DNA from: JAJTFA01 sp051715425
Lineage (GTDB): Bacteria > Bacteroidota > Bacteroidia > UKL13-3
Direction: 5' to 3'
Assembly: GCA_051715425.1 (NCBI GenBank)
Contig: JBPXJS010000002.1
Location: forward strand, 372,001 to 436,000
Length of the DNA stretch: 64,000 nt
Each line of letters begins with the position of its first letter. Positions within the stretch are counted from its first letter, which is position 1. The translations under genes and the position numbers were made by a program. A model generated the notes under the pieces. It searched no databases and had not been told where the DNA came from. It saw nothing but the letters and a program-made list of their open reading frames with translations. Positions 52,761 to 60,115 of this stretch are shown piece after piece.

Positions 52761-53075
52761 ATGGAGGATTTTAACAAAGGCGAAAGACAAGAGATTTTTT
52801 CTAAAAAGATCAGAGCCGGCAAAAGGACTTACTTTTTTGATGTAAAATCGACTAAAGGCAATGATTACTTCATTACCATTACCGAAAGTAAGAAAAAGTT
52901 CGAGGATGGCAGTTTTGTTAAACACAAAATATTCCTTTACAAGGAAGATTTTAACAAGTTTCAGGAAGCTTTGGGAGAAACCATCAGCCACGTAAAAACA
53001 GAACTTATGCCCGAGTATAACTTTGAAGAGTTCAGCAGAAGCTCGGATGATTATACGGAAAGCGAGATGAATTAA
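52761..53075 (+). CDS. DUF3276 / PUR-alpha-like protein
   Basis: 104 residues with the PUR-like beta-hairpin/helix pattern: EIFSKKIRAGKRTYFFDVKSTKGNDYFITITESKKKFEDG, then FVKHKIFLYKEDFNKFQEALGETI and an acidic tail. DUF3276 is a Bacteroidota family related to eukaryotic Pur-alpha, which binds single-stranded nucleic acids. A nucleic-acid-binding role is inferred from the fold. Monocistronic, preceded by an AT-rich stretch with several AAAATATTTT-like repeats. Confidence 0.92.
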   Translation: MEDFNKGERQEIFSKKIRAGKRTYFFDVKSTKGNDYFITITESKKKFEDGSFVKHKIFLYKEDFNKFQEALGETISHVKTELMPEYNFEEFSRSSDDYTESEMN

Positions 53076-53152
53076 TCTCAGCAATAATTATTTAATTCTC
53101 GGAATATCAATTTTTTTATCAAATTTGCACAACTTTAAAACTAACAATTAAT

Positions 53153-54055
53153 ATGAAAAAACTATTCAGAACTTTAATGGTGCTGACTATTGCTTCGGCA
53201 GCCGTTCTAACTTCATGTAAGAAAGATGAAGACATTGCTGATGTTACTGCTACTGTTACAGCTAATCCAAGCACTTCCCCTCTTACCCTTGGAACAACAT
53301 TGAAATTAACTATTCAGTGCACTGGAAATGACGATAATAAATTGGTTAATGTAAAATTAACAAGCAACAAAACAACCGCCCCATTGTTATCTAAAGACTT
53401 AACAGGGACTTCAGCAAATGAGGTGGTTGATGTAATTCTTGACAAAACCGGAACTTGGGTATTTACAGTAACATTAGAAGGTAAAGAAAACACTACTACT
53501 GCTTCTTATGAAGTAACTGTAAATGGTCCTTCAAGCTACAGCCCTATTTTTGGAAATGCTGCCCCTACACCACTAGGTGCTCAGTTAAATGCTAACCTGG
53601 GTCAGTTTATTGATTTAGCAGGTGGAACTGTTTACAAGTATGGCGATAACGACAGTGCCAATTCTATTAATATTGACCTATGCTATGCTTCAGGATCAGC
53701 AAACGGAGCAAGCTTATTTGCACCAACCAATTCAGCATTCGTAACTGGTGCCAGCGGAACTGTTTATCCAAGATTTAAAAACTATTTAGTAAGAAACGCT
53801 ACTAAAGTTGGAAAACTTACCGGTGTAACTTTAACAGAAGCTCAGTTTGATGCGCTTACTAACGATTCTATTATCGTAAACAATCTTAGCGTTTTATCAA
53901 GCTCTGATTTAGCTAATAACCTTTCAGTTGGTAGCCTTGTGATTTTTGAATTAGCTAAGAACCCAACTCCTTACAAAAAAGGTATCATTTATGTAACTTC
54001 ACTTACTCCGGGATCCAATGGAGATATAGGAATTAAGTTTAAAATTACTAACTAA
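53153..54055 (+). CDS. Lipoprotein with Ig-like domain, unknown function
   Basis: 300 residues. The signal peptide ends AAVLTSCKKDEDI, a lipobox with acidic residues after Cys+1-2, as for surface lipoproteins. An Ig/PKD-like beta domain follows (TATVTANPSTSPLTLGTTLKL, TWVFTVTLEGKENTTTASYEV). A second domain ends in a segment seen in related Bacteroidota lipoproteins (ELAKNPTPYKKGIIYVTSL). No known enzyme. Its codons favour GCT, ACT and TTA more than its neighbours, a pattern consistent with strong expression. CAAATTTG, seven of eight matches to the -7 consensus, lies about 26 bases upstream of the start. A terminator follows. Confidence 0.78.
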   Translation: MKKLFRTLMVLTIASAAVLTSCKKDEDIADVTATVTANPSTSPLTLGTTLKLTIQCTGNDDNKLVNVKLTSNKTTAPLLSKDLTGTSANEVVDVILDKTGTWVFTVTLEGKENTTTASYEVTVNGPSSYSPIFGNAAPTPLGAQLNANLGQFIDLAGGTVYKYGDNDSANSINIDLCYASGSANGASLFAPTNSAFVTGASGTVYPRFKNYLVRNATKVGKLTGVTLTEAQFDALTNDSIIVNNLSVLSSSDLANNLSVGSLVIFELAKNPTPYKKGIIYVTSLTPGSNGDIGIKFKITN

Positions 54056-54073
54056 TTTAAACTTTCATATTAG

Positions 54074-54104
54074 AAAAGCCGGCCCTAAACAGCCGGCTTT
54101 TTTT
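54074..54104 (+). terminator. Terminator after the lipoprotein gene
   Basis: AAAGCCGGC (54075-54083) pairs with GCCGGCTTT (54092-54100) around an eight-base loop, followed by TTTT. The pfkA -7 element begins 16 bases later. Confidence 0.9.
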
Positions 54105-54119
54105 ATGCTACTAACCATA

Positions 54120-54127
54120 TACCTTTG
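54120..54127 (+). promoter_or_regulatory. -7 element of pfkA, leaderless layout
   Basis: TACCTTTG is an exact TAnnTTTG match ending four bases before the pfkA ATG. There is no well-placed TTG; the -33 position falls in the upstream terminator. The transcript should start at or within a few bases of the start codon. Confidence 0.5.
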
Positions 54128-54131
54128 TTGT

Positions 54132-55103
54132 ATGAAAAAAATTGGAGTATTTACCTCTGGTGGGGATTCCCCCGGGATGAACGCCTGTGTTAGAGCCGTT
54201 GTAAGAACTGCCATGTATAGTGGCGTTGAAGTGGTGGGTATTCAGCGTGGGTATGAAGGGATGATTGAGAATGATATGGAAGCGTTATCATCCCGATCCG
54301 TATCCAATATTATTCAACGGGGAGGAACCATTTTAAAAACTGCCAGAAGCAAACGGTTTATGACACCTGAAGGCAGGAAAGTGGCTGCCGCAAACCTGGA
54401 ACAACACGGAATAGAAGGAATAGTGTGCATTGGCGGAAACGGAACATTTACCGGAGCTAAAATTTTTTATGAAGAATACAGAATACCATCCATAGGAGCC
54501 CCGGGAACTATCGATAACGACCTTTATGGAACGGATTTTACCATAGGGTTTGATACGGCAATCAATACTGCAGTTGATGCCATAGATAAGATCCGGGATA
54601 CGGCAGATTCGCATGGCAGGGTCTTTTTTATCGAAGTAATGGGAAGGCATTCCGGCTACATTGCTTTGGCAGCAGGTATTGCTGGTGGGGCAGAGCTTAT
54701 TCTTATTCCCGAAGAAAAAGAAAACTGGGATAAAATATCGGGTATGTTTGGTGGAGAACACAAAAGTCCCAAAGCGTTTTCCATTGTGATTGTTGCAGAA
54801 GGAGATGAGGGTGGAGGAGCCTACAATGTGGTGGCCAAATTGAAAAAGGAGATACCCGATTTTGATCCGCGTGTGACCATTTTAGGCCATATTCAGAGAG
54901 GTGGCTCCCCAACAGCGTACGACCGGGTTTTGGCTTCGCGCCTGGGAAATGGTGCAGTGGAAGCGTTATTGAGTGGAGAAACAAATAAAATGGCAGGCCT
55001 TATAAACAATAAGGTTGTTCTCACATCATACGATGATGCCATTAATAAAACAAAACCCTTAAACCCTGATCTGTTAAAGCTGGTTGATGTATTTAATTGC
55101 TGA
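54132..55103 (+). CDS. pfkA: 6-phosphofructokinase
   Basis: 323 residues, ATP-dependent phosphofructokinase of glycolysis. Motifs in order: KKIGVFTSGGDSPGMNACVRA, GIVCIGGNGTFTGAKI, GAPGTIDNDLYGTDFTIGF with the catalytic Asp, EVMGRHSGYIALAAGIA and LGHIQRGGSPTAYDRVLA. The ATG at 54132 is used rather than an in-frame ATG nine codons earlier, which lies upstream of the -7 element. The gene overlaps the convergent mnmH by 11 bases. Confidence 0.96.
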   Translation: MKKIGVFTSGGDSPGMNACVRAVVRTAMYSGVEVVGIQRGYEGMIENDMEALSSRSVSNIIQRGGTILKTARSKRFMTPEGRKVAAANLEQHGIEGIVCIGGNGTFTGAKIFYEEYRIPSIGAPGTIDNDLYGTDFTIGFDTAINTAVDAIDKIRDTADSHGRVFFIEVMGRHSGYIALAAGIAGGAELILIPEEKENWDKISGMFGGEHKSPKAFSIVIVAEGDEGGGAYNVVAKLKKEIPDFDPRVTILGHIQRGGSPTAYDRVLASRLGNGAVEALLSGETNKMAGLINNKVVLTSYDDAINKTKPLNPDLLKLVDVFNC

Positions 55104-56133
55104 TTTTTGTGGTAAGCAGGGAGGCTTTTAAAATCAATTCTTTTGCAAGTGCCTCATGTGGACCTGATATAGGAATAATCTGCTCCATTTTTCGCTTGTC
55201 TATTCCAAACTGATACGTGCTGTCGTAATAAGCCAACACAATATCAAGCCAGAGGTCGTAATCACCATTTATAATGGCATTCACCGCTTCGCGCATACGC
55301 AGATTTCCCAGTTTTTTTTCAAGCCTTTGGGTAGAGTTCACCAGGTCCTGCACCGGGTATTGTCCGTACGTTTGTTTAATATAATCGATTCTTTCCTGTT
55401 TGCTTTTTTCAATAAGAAACAGAGGGGATATTAGTTTTCGCTCATAAATAGATGTAGGCAAAACCACTGTTCCTGTTTTACGGCTTTCATCTTCTATCCA
55501 GATTGGCTTGTTCCTGTTGCTTTTGCGGATGGCATCTGCCAGTTCATTTTCAAACTGTTCGTTAGTTGGCTGAGGAGGCAGCTGTATGGCACCGTAAGCC
55601 GACCCCCGGTGGTTAGCCAAAGCTTCTATATCAATAATTTGTTCACCGTATGTTTTCAGTTCATTTAAAATATCTGTTTTGGCGCTCCCTGTATATCCTC
55701 CAATCACGTAAAACTGGAGTGGTTCTTCCAATAGCTCTAAAACAACATTGCGGTAAATCTTGTATCCTCCTTTAAGCAGCGTAATATCAAAACCGGCCGT
55801 ATGTAGCACCCAGGCCATTATTTTGCTTCTAAGCCCACCCCTGAAACAGTGAACCAATAGCTTTTTTTCTGGGAAATCGGCATAAGCTTTGGCAATAAAA
55901 CCGGCAAACTTTGGTCCTGCGAGCTCGTAGCCCAATAAAACAGCCTCATCATGACCCTGCTGCTTATAACAAGTACCAACCAGTGCGCGTTCTTCATTGT
56001 TTAAAATAGGAAAGGAAACAGCACCACAAATATGTCCCTGCGCATATTCACCTTCGCTGCGTGCATCCAGCATAGGGAGGTTCTCCGCCATTTTCAGGAA
56101 TGTATGAATATCAACTGTTTGGATATTGGGCAT
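55093..56133 (-). CDS. mnmH: tRNA 2-selenouridine synthase
   Basis: 346 residues from ATG 56133. The N-terminal rhodanese domain has LLVHCFRGGLRSKIMAWVL with the catalytic cysteine, and MLDARSEGEYAQGHICGAV at its start. The C-terminal P-loop domain has YVIGGYTGSAKTDILNELK (Gly-to-Ala in the usual GSGKT) and conserved WIEDESRKTG. MnmH (SelU) converts 2-thiouridine at tRNA wobble positions to 2-selenouridine through a geranylated intermediate, using selenophosphate. No selD gene lies in this window. The 3' end overlaps pfkA by 11 bases. Confidence 0.9.
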   Translation of the reverse strand: MPNIQTVDIHTFLKMAENLPMLDARSEGEYAQGHICGAVSFPILNNEERALVGTCYKQQGHDEAVLLGYELAGPKFAGFIAKAYADFPEKKLLVHCFRGGLRSKIMAWVLHTAGFDITLLKGGYKIYRNVVLELLEEPLQFYVIGGYTGSAKTDILNELKTYGEQIIDIEALANHRGSAYGAIQLPPQPTNEQFENELADAIRKSNRNKPIWIEDESRKTGTVVLPTSIYERKLISPLFLIEKSKQERIDYIKQTYGQYPVQDLVNSTQRLEKKLGNLRMREAVNAIINGDYDLWLDIVLAYYDSTYQFGIDKRKMEQIIPISGPHEALAKELILKASLLTTKISN

Positions 56134-56193
56134 AATTAACTGGGGCCAAGTTAAGGTATATCGGTTCAATTTTCTGAAATTCGCCCATCAATT

Positions 56194-57720
56194 ATGGAAG
56201 AAAAAGTTCTAATTATCGATTTTGGGTCGCAGTATACACAACTTATTGCGCGCAGGTTGCGTGAGTTAAATGTGTATTCAGAAATACATCCATGTACCCA
56301 CCTGCCTGCAATGGATAAGGATATTAAAGCCGTGATATTATCAGGAAGTCCTTACTCTGTAAATGACGGGTTATTACCGGCCATAGACTTAAGTGAGATA
56401 CGCGGAAAATATCCGTTGCTGGGAGTTTGTTATGGTGCACAATACCTGGCCTCTTCAAATGGAGGTAAGGTAACCCCATCCAAAACACGTGAGTATGGCA
56501 GGGCACATTTGAAGCAAACGTCTGATGAAGTACTTTTTAAGAACATCGCACCAGGATCTCAGGTGTGGATGAGCCATGGGGATACGATTACCGATATACC
56601 CGATAATTTTGAAATAATTGCCAGCACAGCAGATGTGAAGGTGGCTGCATTTAAAATAAAGGGCGAGCCCACTTATGCCATACAATTCCATCCGGAGGTA
56701 ACACATAGCACAGATGGTAAAACACTGCTTCACAATTTTATTGCAGAAGTGGCAGGCTTAAGCCAAAACTGGACACCTACACATTTTATTGAATCGGTTA
56801 CCACAGAATTAAAGGATCGTTTAGGAAATGATAAAGTCATTATAGGGCTTTCCGGAGGTGTTGACTCTTCCGTTGCAGCAGTTTTATTAAAGCATGCCAT
56901 TGGTACAAACCTCACGGGTATTTTTATTGATAACGGGTTGTTGCGCAAAGATGAGTATGAGCAGGTATTGCATGCCTATCAGAATATGGGTTTAAATGTA
57001 ATAGGAGTAAATGCCAAAAAACGTTTTTTGGATGAATTGAAAGGAAAAACAGATCCGGAAGAAAAACGTAAAACCATAGGCCGCGTATTTATAGAAGTAT
57101 TTGAGGAAGAAGCTAAAAAGTTAACTGATGTTACCTGGTTGGCACAAGGCACTATTTATCCGGATGTGATTGAAAGCGTAAGTGTAAAAGGACCTTCAGC
57201 CACCATTAAGTCGCACCACAATGTTGGCGGATTGCCGGAAAAAATGCACCTGAAAATTGTAGAACCTTTGCGTATGCTCTTTAAAGATGAAGTGAGGGCA
57301 GTTGGAACCGCATTGGGTATTGATCAGGTTATTTTGCAGCGGCATCCTTTTCCGGGACCAGGATTAGCCATTAGAATTTTAGGAGATATAACTGAAGAGA
57401 AGGTTGCCATTTTGCAGGAAGCCGATGCCATTTTTATTAATGGGTTGCGTGAACACGACCTCTATCATTCGGTTTGGCAGGCCGGAGCCATATTTTTGCC
57501 TGTTCAGTCAGTTGGTGTAATGGGAGATGAGCGCACTTATCAGCATGTGATTTGTTTGCGTGCCGTTACTTCGGTTGATGGAATGACAGCAGACTGGAGC
57601 CATTTACCTTATGATTTTCTTGGGGAGATATCCAACAAAATCATTAACCGGGTAAAGGGAATTAACAGGGTGGTATTTGATATCAGCTCTAAACCACCGG
57701 CAACAATTGAGTGGGAATAA
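56194..57720 (+). CDS. guaA: GMP synthase (glutamine-hydrolysing)
   Basis: 508 residues. The glutaminase domain (about 1-190) has LLGVCYGAQYLASSNGG with the nucleophilic Cys and YAIQFHPEVTHSTDG with His-Glu. The ATP-pyrophosphatase domain follows with VIIGLSGGVDSSVAAVLL, and the dimerisation domain contains RHPFPGPGLAIRILG and ends in DISSKPPATIEWE. It converts XMP to GMP. The sequence is complete. Divergent from mnmH across 60 bases. Confidence 0.97.
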   Translation: MEEKVLIIDFGSQYTQLIARRLRELNVYSEIHPCTHLPAMDKDIKAVILSGSPYSVNDGLLPAIDLSEIRGKYPLLGVCYGAQYLASSNGGKVTPSKTREYGRAHLKQTSDEVLFKNIAPGSQVWMSHGDTITDIPDNFEIIASTADVKVAAFKIKGEPTYAIQFHPEVTHSTDGKTLLHNFIAEVAGLSQNWTPTHFIESVTTELKDRLGNDKVIIGLSGGVDSSVAAVLLKHAIGTNLTGIFIDNGLLRKDEYEQVLHAYQNMGLNVIGVNAKKRFLDELKGKTDPEEKRKTIGRVFIEVFEEEAKKLTDVTWLAQGTIYPDVIESVSVKGPSATIKSHHNVGGLPEKMHLKIVEPLRMLFKDEVRAVGTALGIDQVILQRHPFPGPGLAIRILGDITEEKVAILQEADAIFINGLREHDLYHSVWQAGAIFLPVQSVGVMGDERTYQHVICLRAVTSVDGMTADWSHLPYDFLGEISNKIINRVKGINRVVFDISSKPPATIEWE

Positions 57721-57724
57721 CCTG

Positions 57725-58864
57725 ATGAGAAAAATGATAACGCCTGGAAAAATATTTTTGTTTGTTATCCTTTTGGTATTGCCTGGTGTATTGGTTGCTC
57801 AAAAAAAAGCAAACAATATCAACATGCTATTGCCATTTTGTGCAGACAAAATAATAGCCAATCCTGATGATCCGGAAGCTGAACTTGGTAATATATCCAG
57901 AGAGTATTATCAGGGTGCATTAATTGCCTTAGATAGTTTTGAAAGAGCAGGTATTGCTGTAAGGCTGGCCATTTTTGATACCAATAATGATAGCCTTACC
58001 ATGTATAGGTTGCTCAATAACCCTCTTGTTAAGGAGTCGGATCTGATACTTGGGCCTATTTTGCAGGGCGGAAATAAAATGCTTACCCCATATTGTAAGG
58101 AAAAAGGAATCTTCCATGTTTCTCCCCTCATGACATTTTCCAAAACCCGGTTAAATGATCCGTTTTGGATTTCCTCCAATCCGGATGTGCCGGGATATGC
58201 ACAAATCATGTACGATTTTTTTACCAGCCGGAAACAGGATTCGGCAAATATTATAGTGGTAAGTGATAAATCTCCTCTTGATAAAAATATCACATCTGCG
58301 TTTAAGCAAATTGTGGCACCTGCCGGCAAAAACGTGAAAATACGCGTGGTTGATTATAGTGCGACATTGGATCTGAATACCTTGTTTTCTGATAAAATTC
58401 CAAATTATGTGGTAATCCCAACAGCCAAAGAACCTACAGTAAACCGGTTATTATATGGCATAAAAGATACCGCAAGTGCATACGAAGTTTCCTGTTTCGG
58501 GTTTGCCCAATGGTATGAATTTAAGAGTTTGGATTTCGATTTATGGCAGCGGAAAAATGTACATATTGTAACCCCATATTTTGTGAATTATGAAGATTCC
58601 CTGGTAAAACAGTTTATCGCAGCATACAGGGAGCGATTTTCAACCGAACCTTCGGATGCGGCATTTAAGGGGTATGATCAGATGCTGATGTATGGGCATG
58701 CGCTGAATAAAGATGGACGCTCGTTTATGGAAAAACTTTCTGTAACAACCCATAAGGCTTTGCATACCACTTATGGGTTTAAAAAACAAAAGGAAGGTTT
58801 CTATCAAAATACTTACCTCAACATCATCAGGTTTTATGAAGATAAGGCCATTAAGGCCAATTAG
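57725..58864 (+). CDS. Secreted periplasmic-binding-fold protein (LivK-like)
   Basis: 379 residues from ATG 57725, four bases after guaA; an upstream in-frame ATG lies inside guaA. The signal peptide ends VLPGVLVAQ. The rest has the two-lobed type I periplasmic-binding fold seen in branched-chain amino-acid and receptor ligand-binding proteins (INMLLPFCADKI, YYQGALIALDSFERAGI, DLILGPILQGGNKM, ANIIVVSDKSPLDKNI, FKGYDQMLMYGHALNKDG). No ABC permease or ATPase genes follow. It could be an orphan binding protein or, like LpoA, a cell-envelope regulator. Confidence 0.8.
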   Translation: MRKMITPGKIFLFVILLVLPGVLVAQKKANNINMLLPFCADKIIANPDDPEAELGNISREYYQGALIALDSFERAGIAVRLAIFDTNNDSLTMYRLLNNPLVKESDLILGPILQGGNKMLTPYCKEKGIFHVSPLMTFSKTRLNDPFWISSNPDVPGYAQIMYDFFTSRKQDSANIIVVSDKSPLDKNITSAFKQIVAPAGKNVKIRVVDYSATLDLNTLFSDKIPNYVVIPTAKEPTVNRLLYGIKDTASAYEVSCFGFAQWYEFKSLDFDLWQRKNVHIVTPYFVNYEDSLVKQFIAAYRERFSTEPSDAAFKGYDQMLMYGHALNKDGRSFMEKLSVTTHKALHTTYGFKKQKEGFYQNTYLNIIRFYEDKAIKAN

Positions 58865-58887
58865 TATGGTGCATTTAGTGAAAGAAA

Positions 58888-59370
58888 ATGGTTAAAGTAC
58901 TCTTTGTATGTTTAGGTAATATTTGCCGCTCACCACTGGCTGAGGGTATTTTCCGTGCCATGGTTACAAAGGAACAATTAACCCACTTGTTTCATATTGA
59001 CTCTGCCGGAACAGCCTCTTATCATATAGGATCACTTGCTGATGAAAGAACACGGCTGGTTGCCGGAAACAGGGGAGTAGAGTTACTTCACCATGCCAGG
59101 GCATTTGTTGTGAATGATTTTTACGAGTTTGATTATATTTTCCCTATGGATGAATCTAACCTGAGCAATATTTTAAGGCAAATGCCTGAAGACAATCAGG
59201 CTGTGATACAACTGATGAGGGAGTTTGATACTACAGGCAAAGGCCTGGCTGTACCCGATCCATATTACGGAGATATAAGCGGTTTTGAAAAAGTGCATGA
59301 TATATTGGAAAGAAGCTGCGCCAACCTGCTCAAATACCTTAAAGAAAAACATTTGGGATTAAGCCGGTGA
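58888..59370 (+). CDS. Low-molecular-weight protein-tyrosine phosphatase
   Basis: 160 residues with the phosphate-binding loop VLFVCLGNICRSPLAEG at the N-terminus (Cys-x5-Arg-Ser) and the general-acid loop VPDPYYGDISGFEKVHDIL late. It probably dephosphorylates tyrosine-kinase targets or small phosphoesters in the cytoplasm. Many homologues near polysaccharide genes act with BY-kinases; no such kinase is visible here. The end overlaps the acylphosphatase start by four bases. Confidence 0.92.
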   Translation: MVKVLFVCLGNICRSPLAEGIFRAMVTKEQLTHLFHIDSAGTASYHIGSLADERTRLVAGNRGVELLHHARAFVVNDFYEFDYIFPMDESNLSNILRQMPEDNQAVIQLMREFDTTGKGLAVPDPYYGDISGFEKVHDILERSCANLLKYLKEKHLGLSR

Positions 59371-59639
59371 TAGAACATGCAGGCATACTTATAAAGGGAC
59401 GGGTACAAGGCGTTTTCTTCAGGAAATATACGGTTGAACAGGCCCTGACGTATCATATCTCCGGTTATGTTAAAAATACAGAAGAAGGGCATGTTTTTGT
59501 TGAGGCCGAAGGAAAACTTGCTGATCTGGAAAAATTTATTGGTTGGTGCCACAAAGGTTCTCCTTTAGCCATAGTAAAGGAAGTGGTTGTAACACCAGGA
59601 GAAATAAAAGGGTATAAGGATTTTACTATTAAGCGCTGA
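59367..59639 (+). CDS. Acylphosphatase
   Basis: 90 residues, the acylphosphatase fold: AGILIKGRVQGVFFRKYTVEQA with the catalytic Arg, SGYVKNTEEGHVFVEAEG with the catalytic Asn, and the end YKDFTIKR. It hydrolyses acyl phosphates such as carbamoyl or 1,3-bisphosphoglycerate. The start is GTG 59367, overlapping the phosphatase stop codon. It converges with the DUF4920 lipoprotein gene. Confidence 0.92.
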   Translation: MIEHAGILIKGRVQGVFFRKYTVEQALTYHISGYVKNTEEGHVFVEAEGKLADLEKFIGWCHKGSPLAIVKEVVVTPGEIKGYKDFTIKR

Positions 59640-59645
59640 GTTCTG

Positions 59646-60047
59646 TTATTTAATCAGAATACCATCAGCCAGCATCATCACTTCTATTTTACCCTCTTCT
59701 GTAGTGTCAACAATAGCAGTACCTGAAATAACCGCCTGTTTGCCACTGATACCATGGGGCAGAATAAATGCTTTATTTTCCACCTCAACAAAAAGGGGCT
59801 CTCCTTTATCATTTTTTAAAGTGAGCCAGCAACCTTCGCTTTTGCAATATTCATCTACGGTTCCGCCAACGGTTGCTTTCATTTCAGCACTCATGGTCAT
59901 CATGTCAAGCAGTTGTTCTGTGGTCATTACGTTTGTTTCACTCACCGGATTCCCGAAATTTCCTGTTTGAGGAAGTTTATTTCGCGGGTCATTATTACAT
60001 GCAACAAGCAAAATGGCGATTGATAAGAGGAGGAGGAGTCTGTTCAT
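59646..60047 (-). CDS. DUF4920 lipoprotein
   Basis: 133 residues. Signal peptide ends ILLVACNNDP, a lipobox. The DUF4920 domain follows (MTTEQLLDMMTMSAEMKATVGGTVDEYCKSEGCWLTLKNDKGEPLFVEVENKA), with an OB-like beta pattern and two cysteines (YCKSEGCW). Function is unknown; the group may bind a metal or sugar. The ATG sits about six bases after the U-run of the terminator for the S46 peptidase, an unusual proximity. Confidence 0.85.
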   Translation of the reverse strand: MNRLLLLLSIAILLVACNNDPRNKLPQTGNFGNPVSETNVMTTEQLLDMMTMSAEMKATVGGTVDEYCKSEGCWLTLKNDKGEPLFVEVENKAFILPHGISGKQAVISGTAIVDTTEEGKIEVMMLADGILIK

Positions 60048-60052
60048 AGCAG

Positions 60053-60094
60053 AAAAAATAAAGGCGTCCTTTGCTATAACGCTAAGGACGCCTT
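60053..60094 (-). terminator. Terminator after the S46 peptidase
   Basis: AAGGCGTCCTT (60061-60071) pairs with AAGGACGCCTT (60084-60094) in a perfect 11-base stem; on the minus strand it is followed by TATTTTTT. The start codon of the DUF4920 gene follows almost immediately. Confidence 0.9.
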
Positions 60095-60115
60095 CAAAGG
60101 TATAGAATGTTTAAT

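Noticed and set aside
57725..58864. Binding protein as part of an ABC importer
   Set aside because: No permease or ATPase genes are adjacent on either side.
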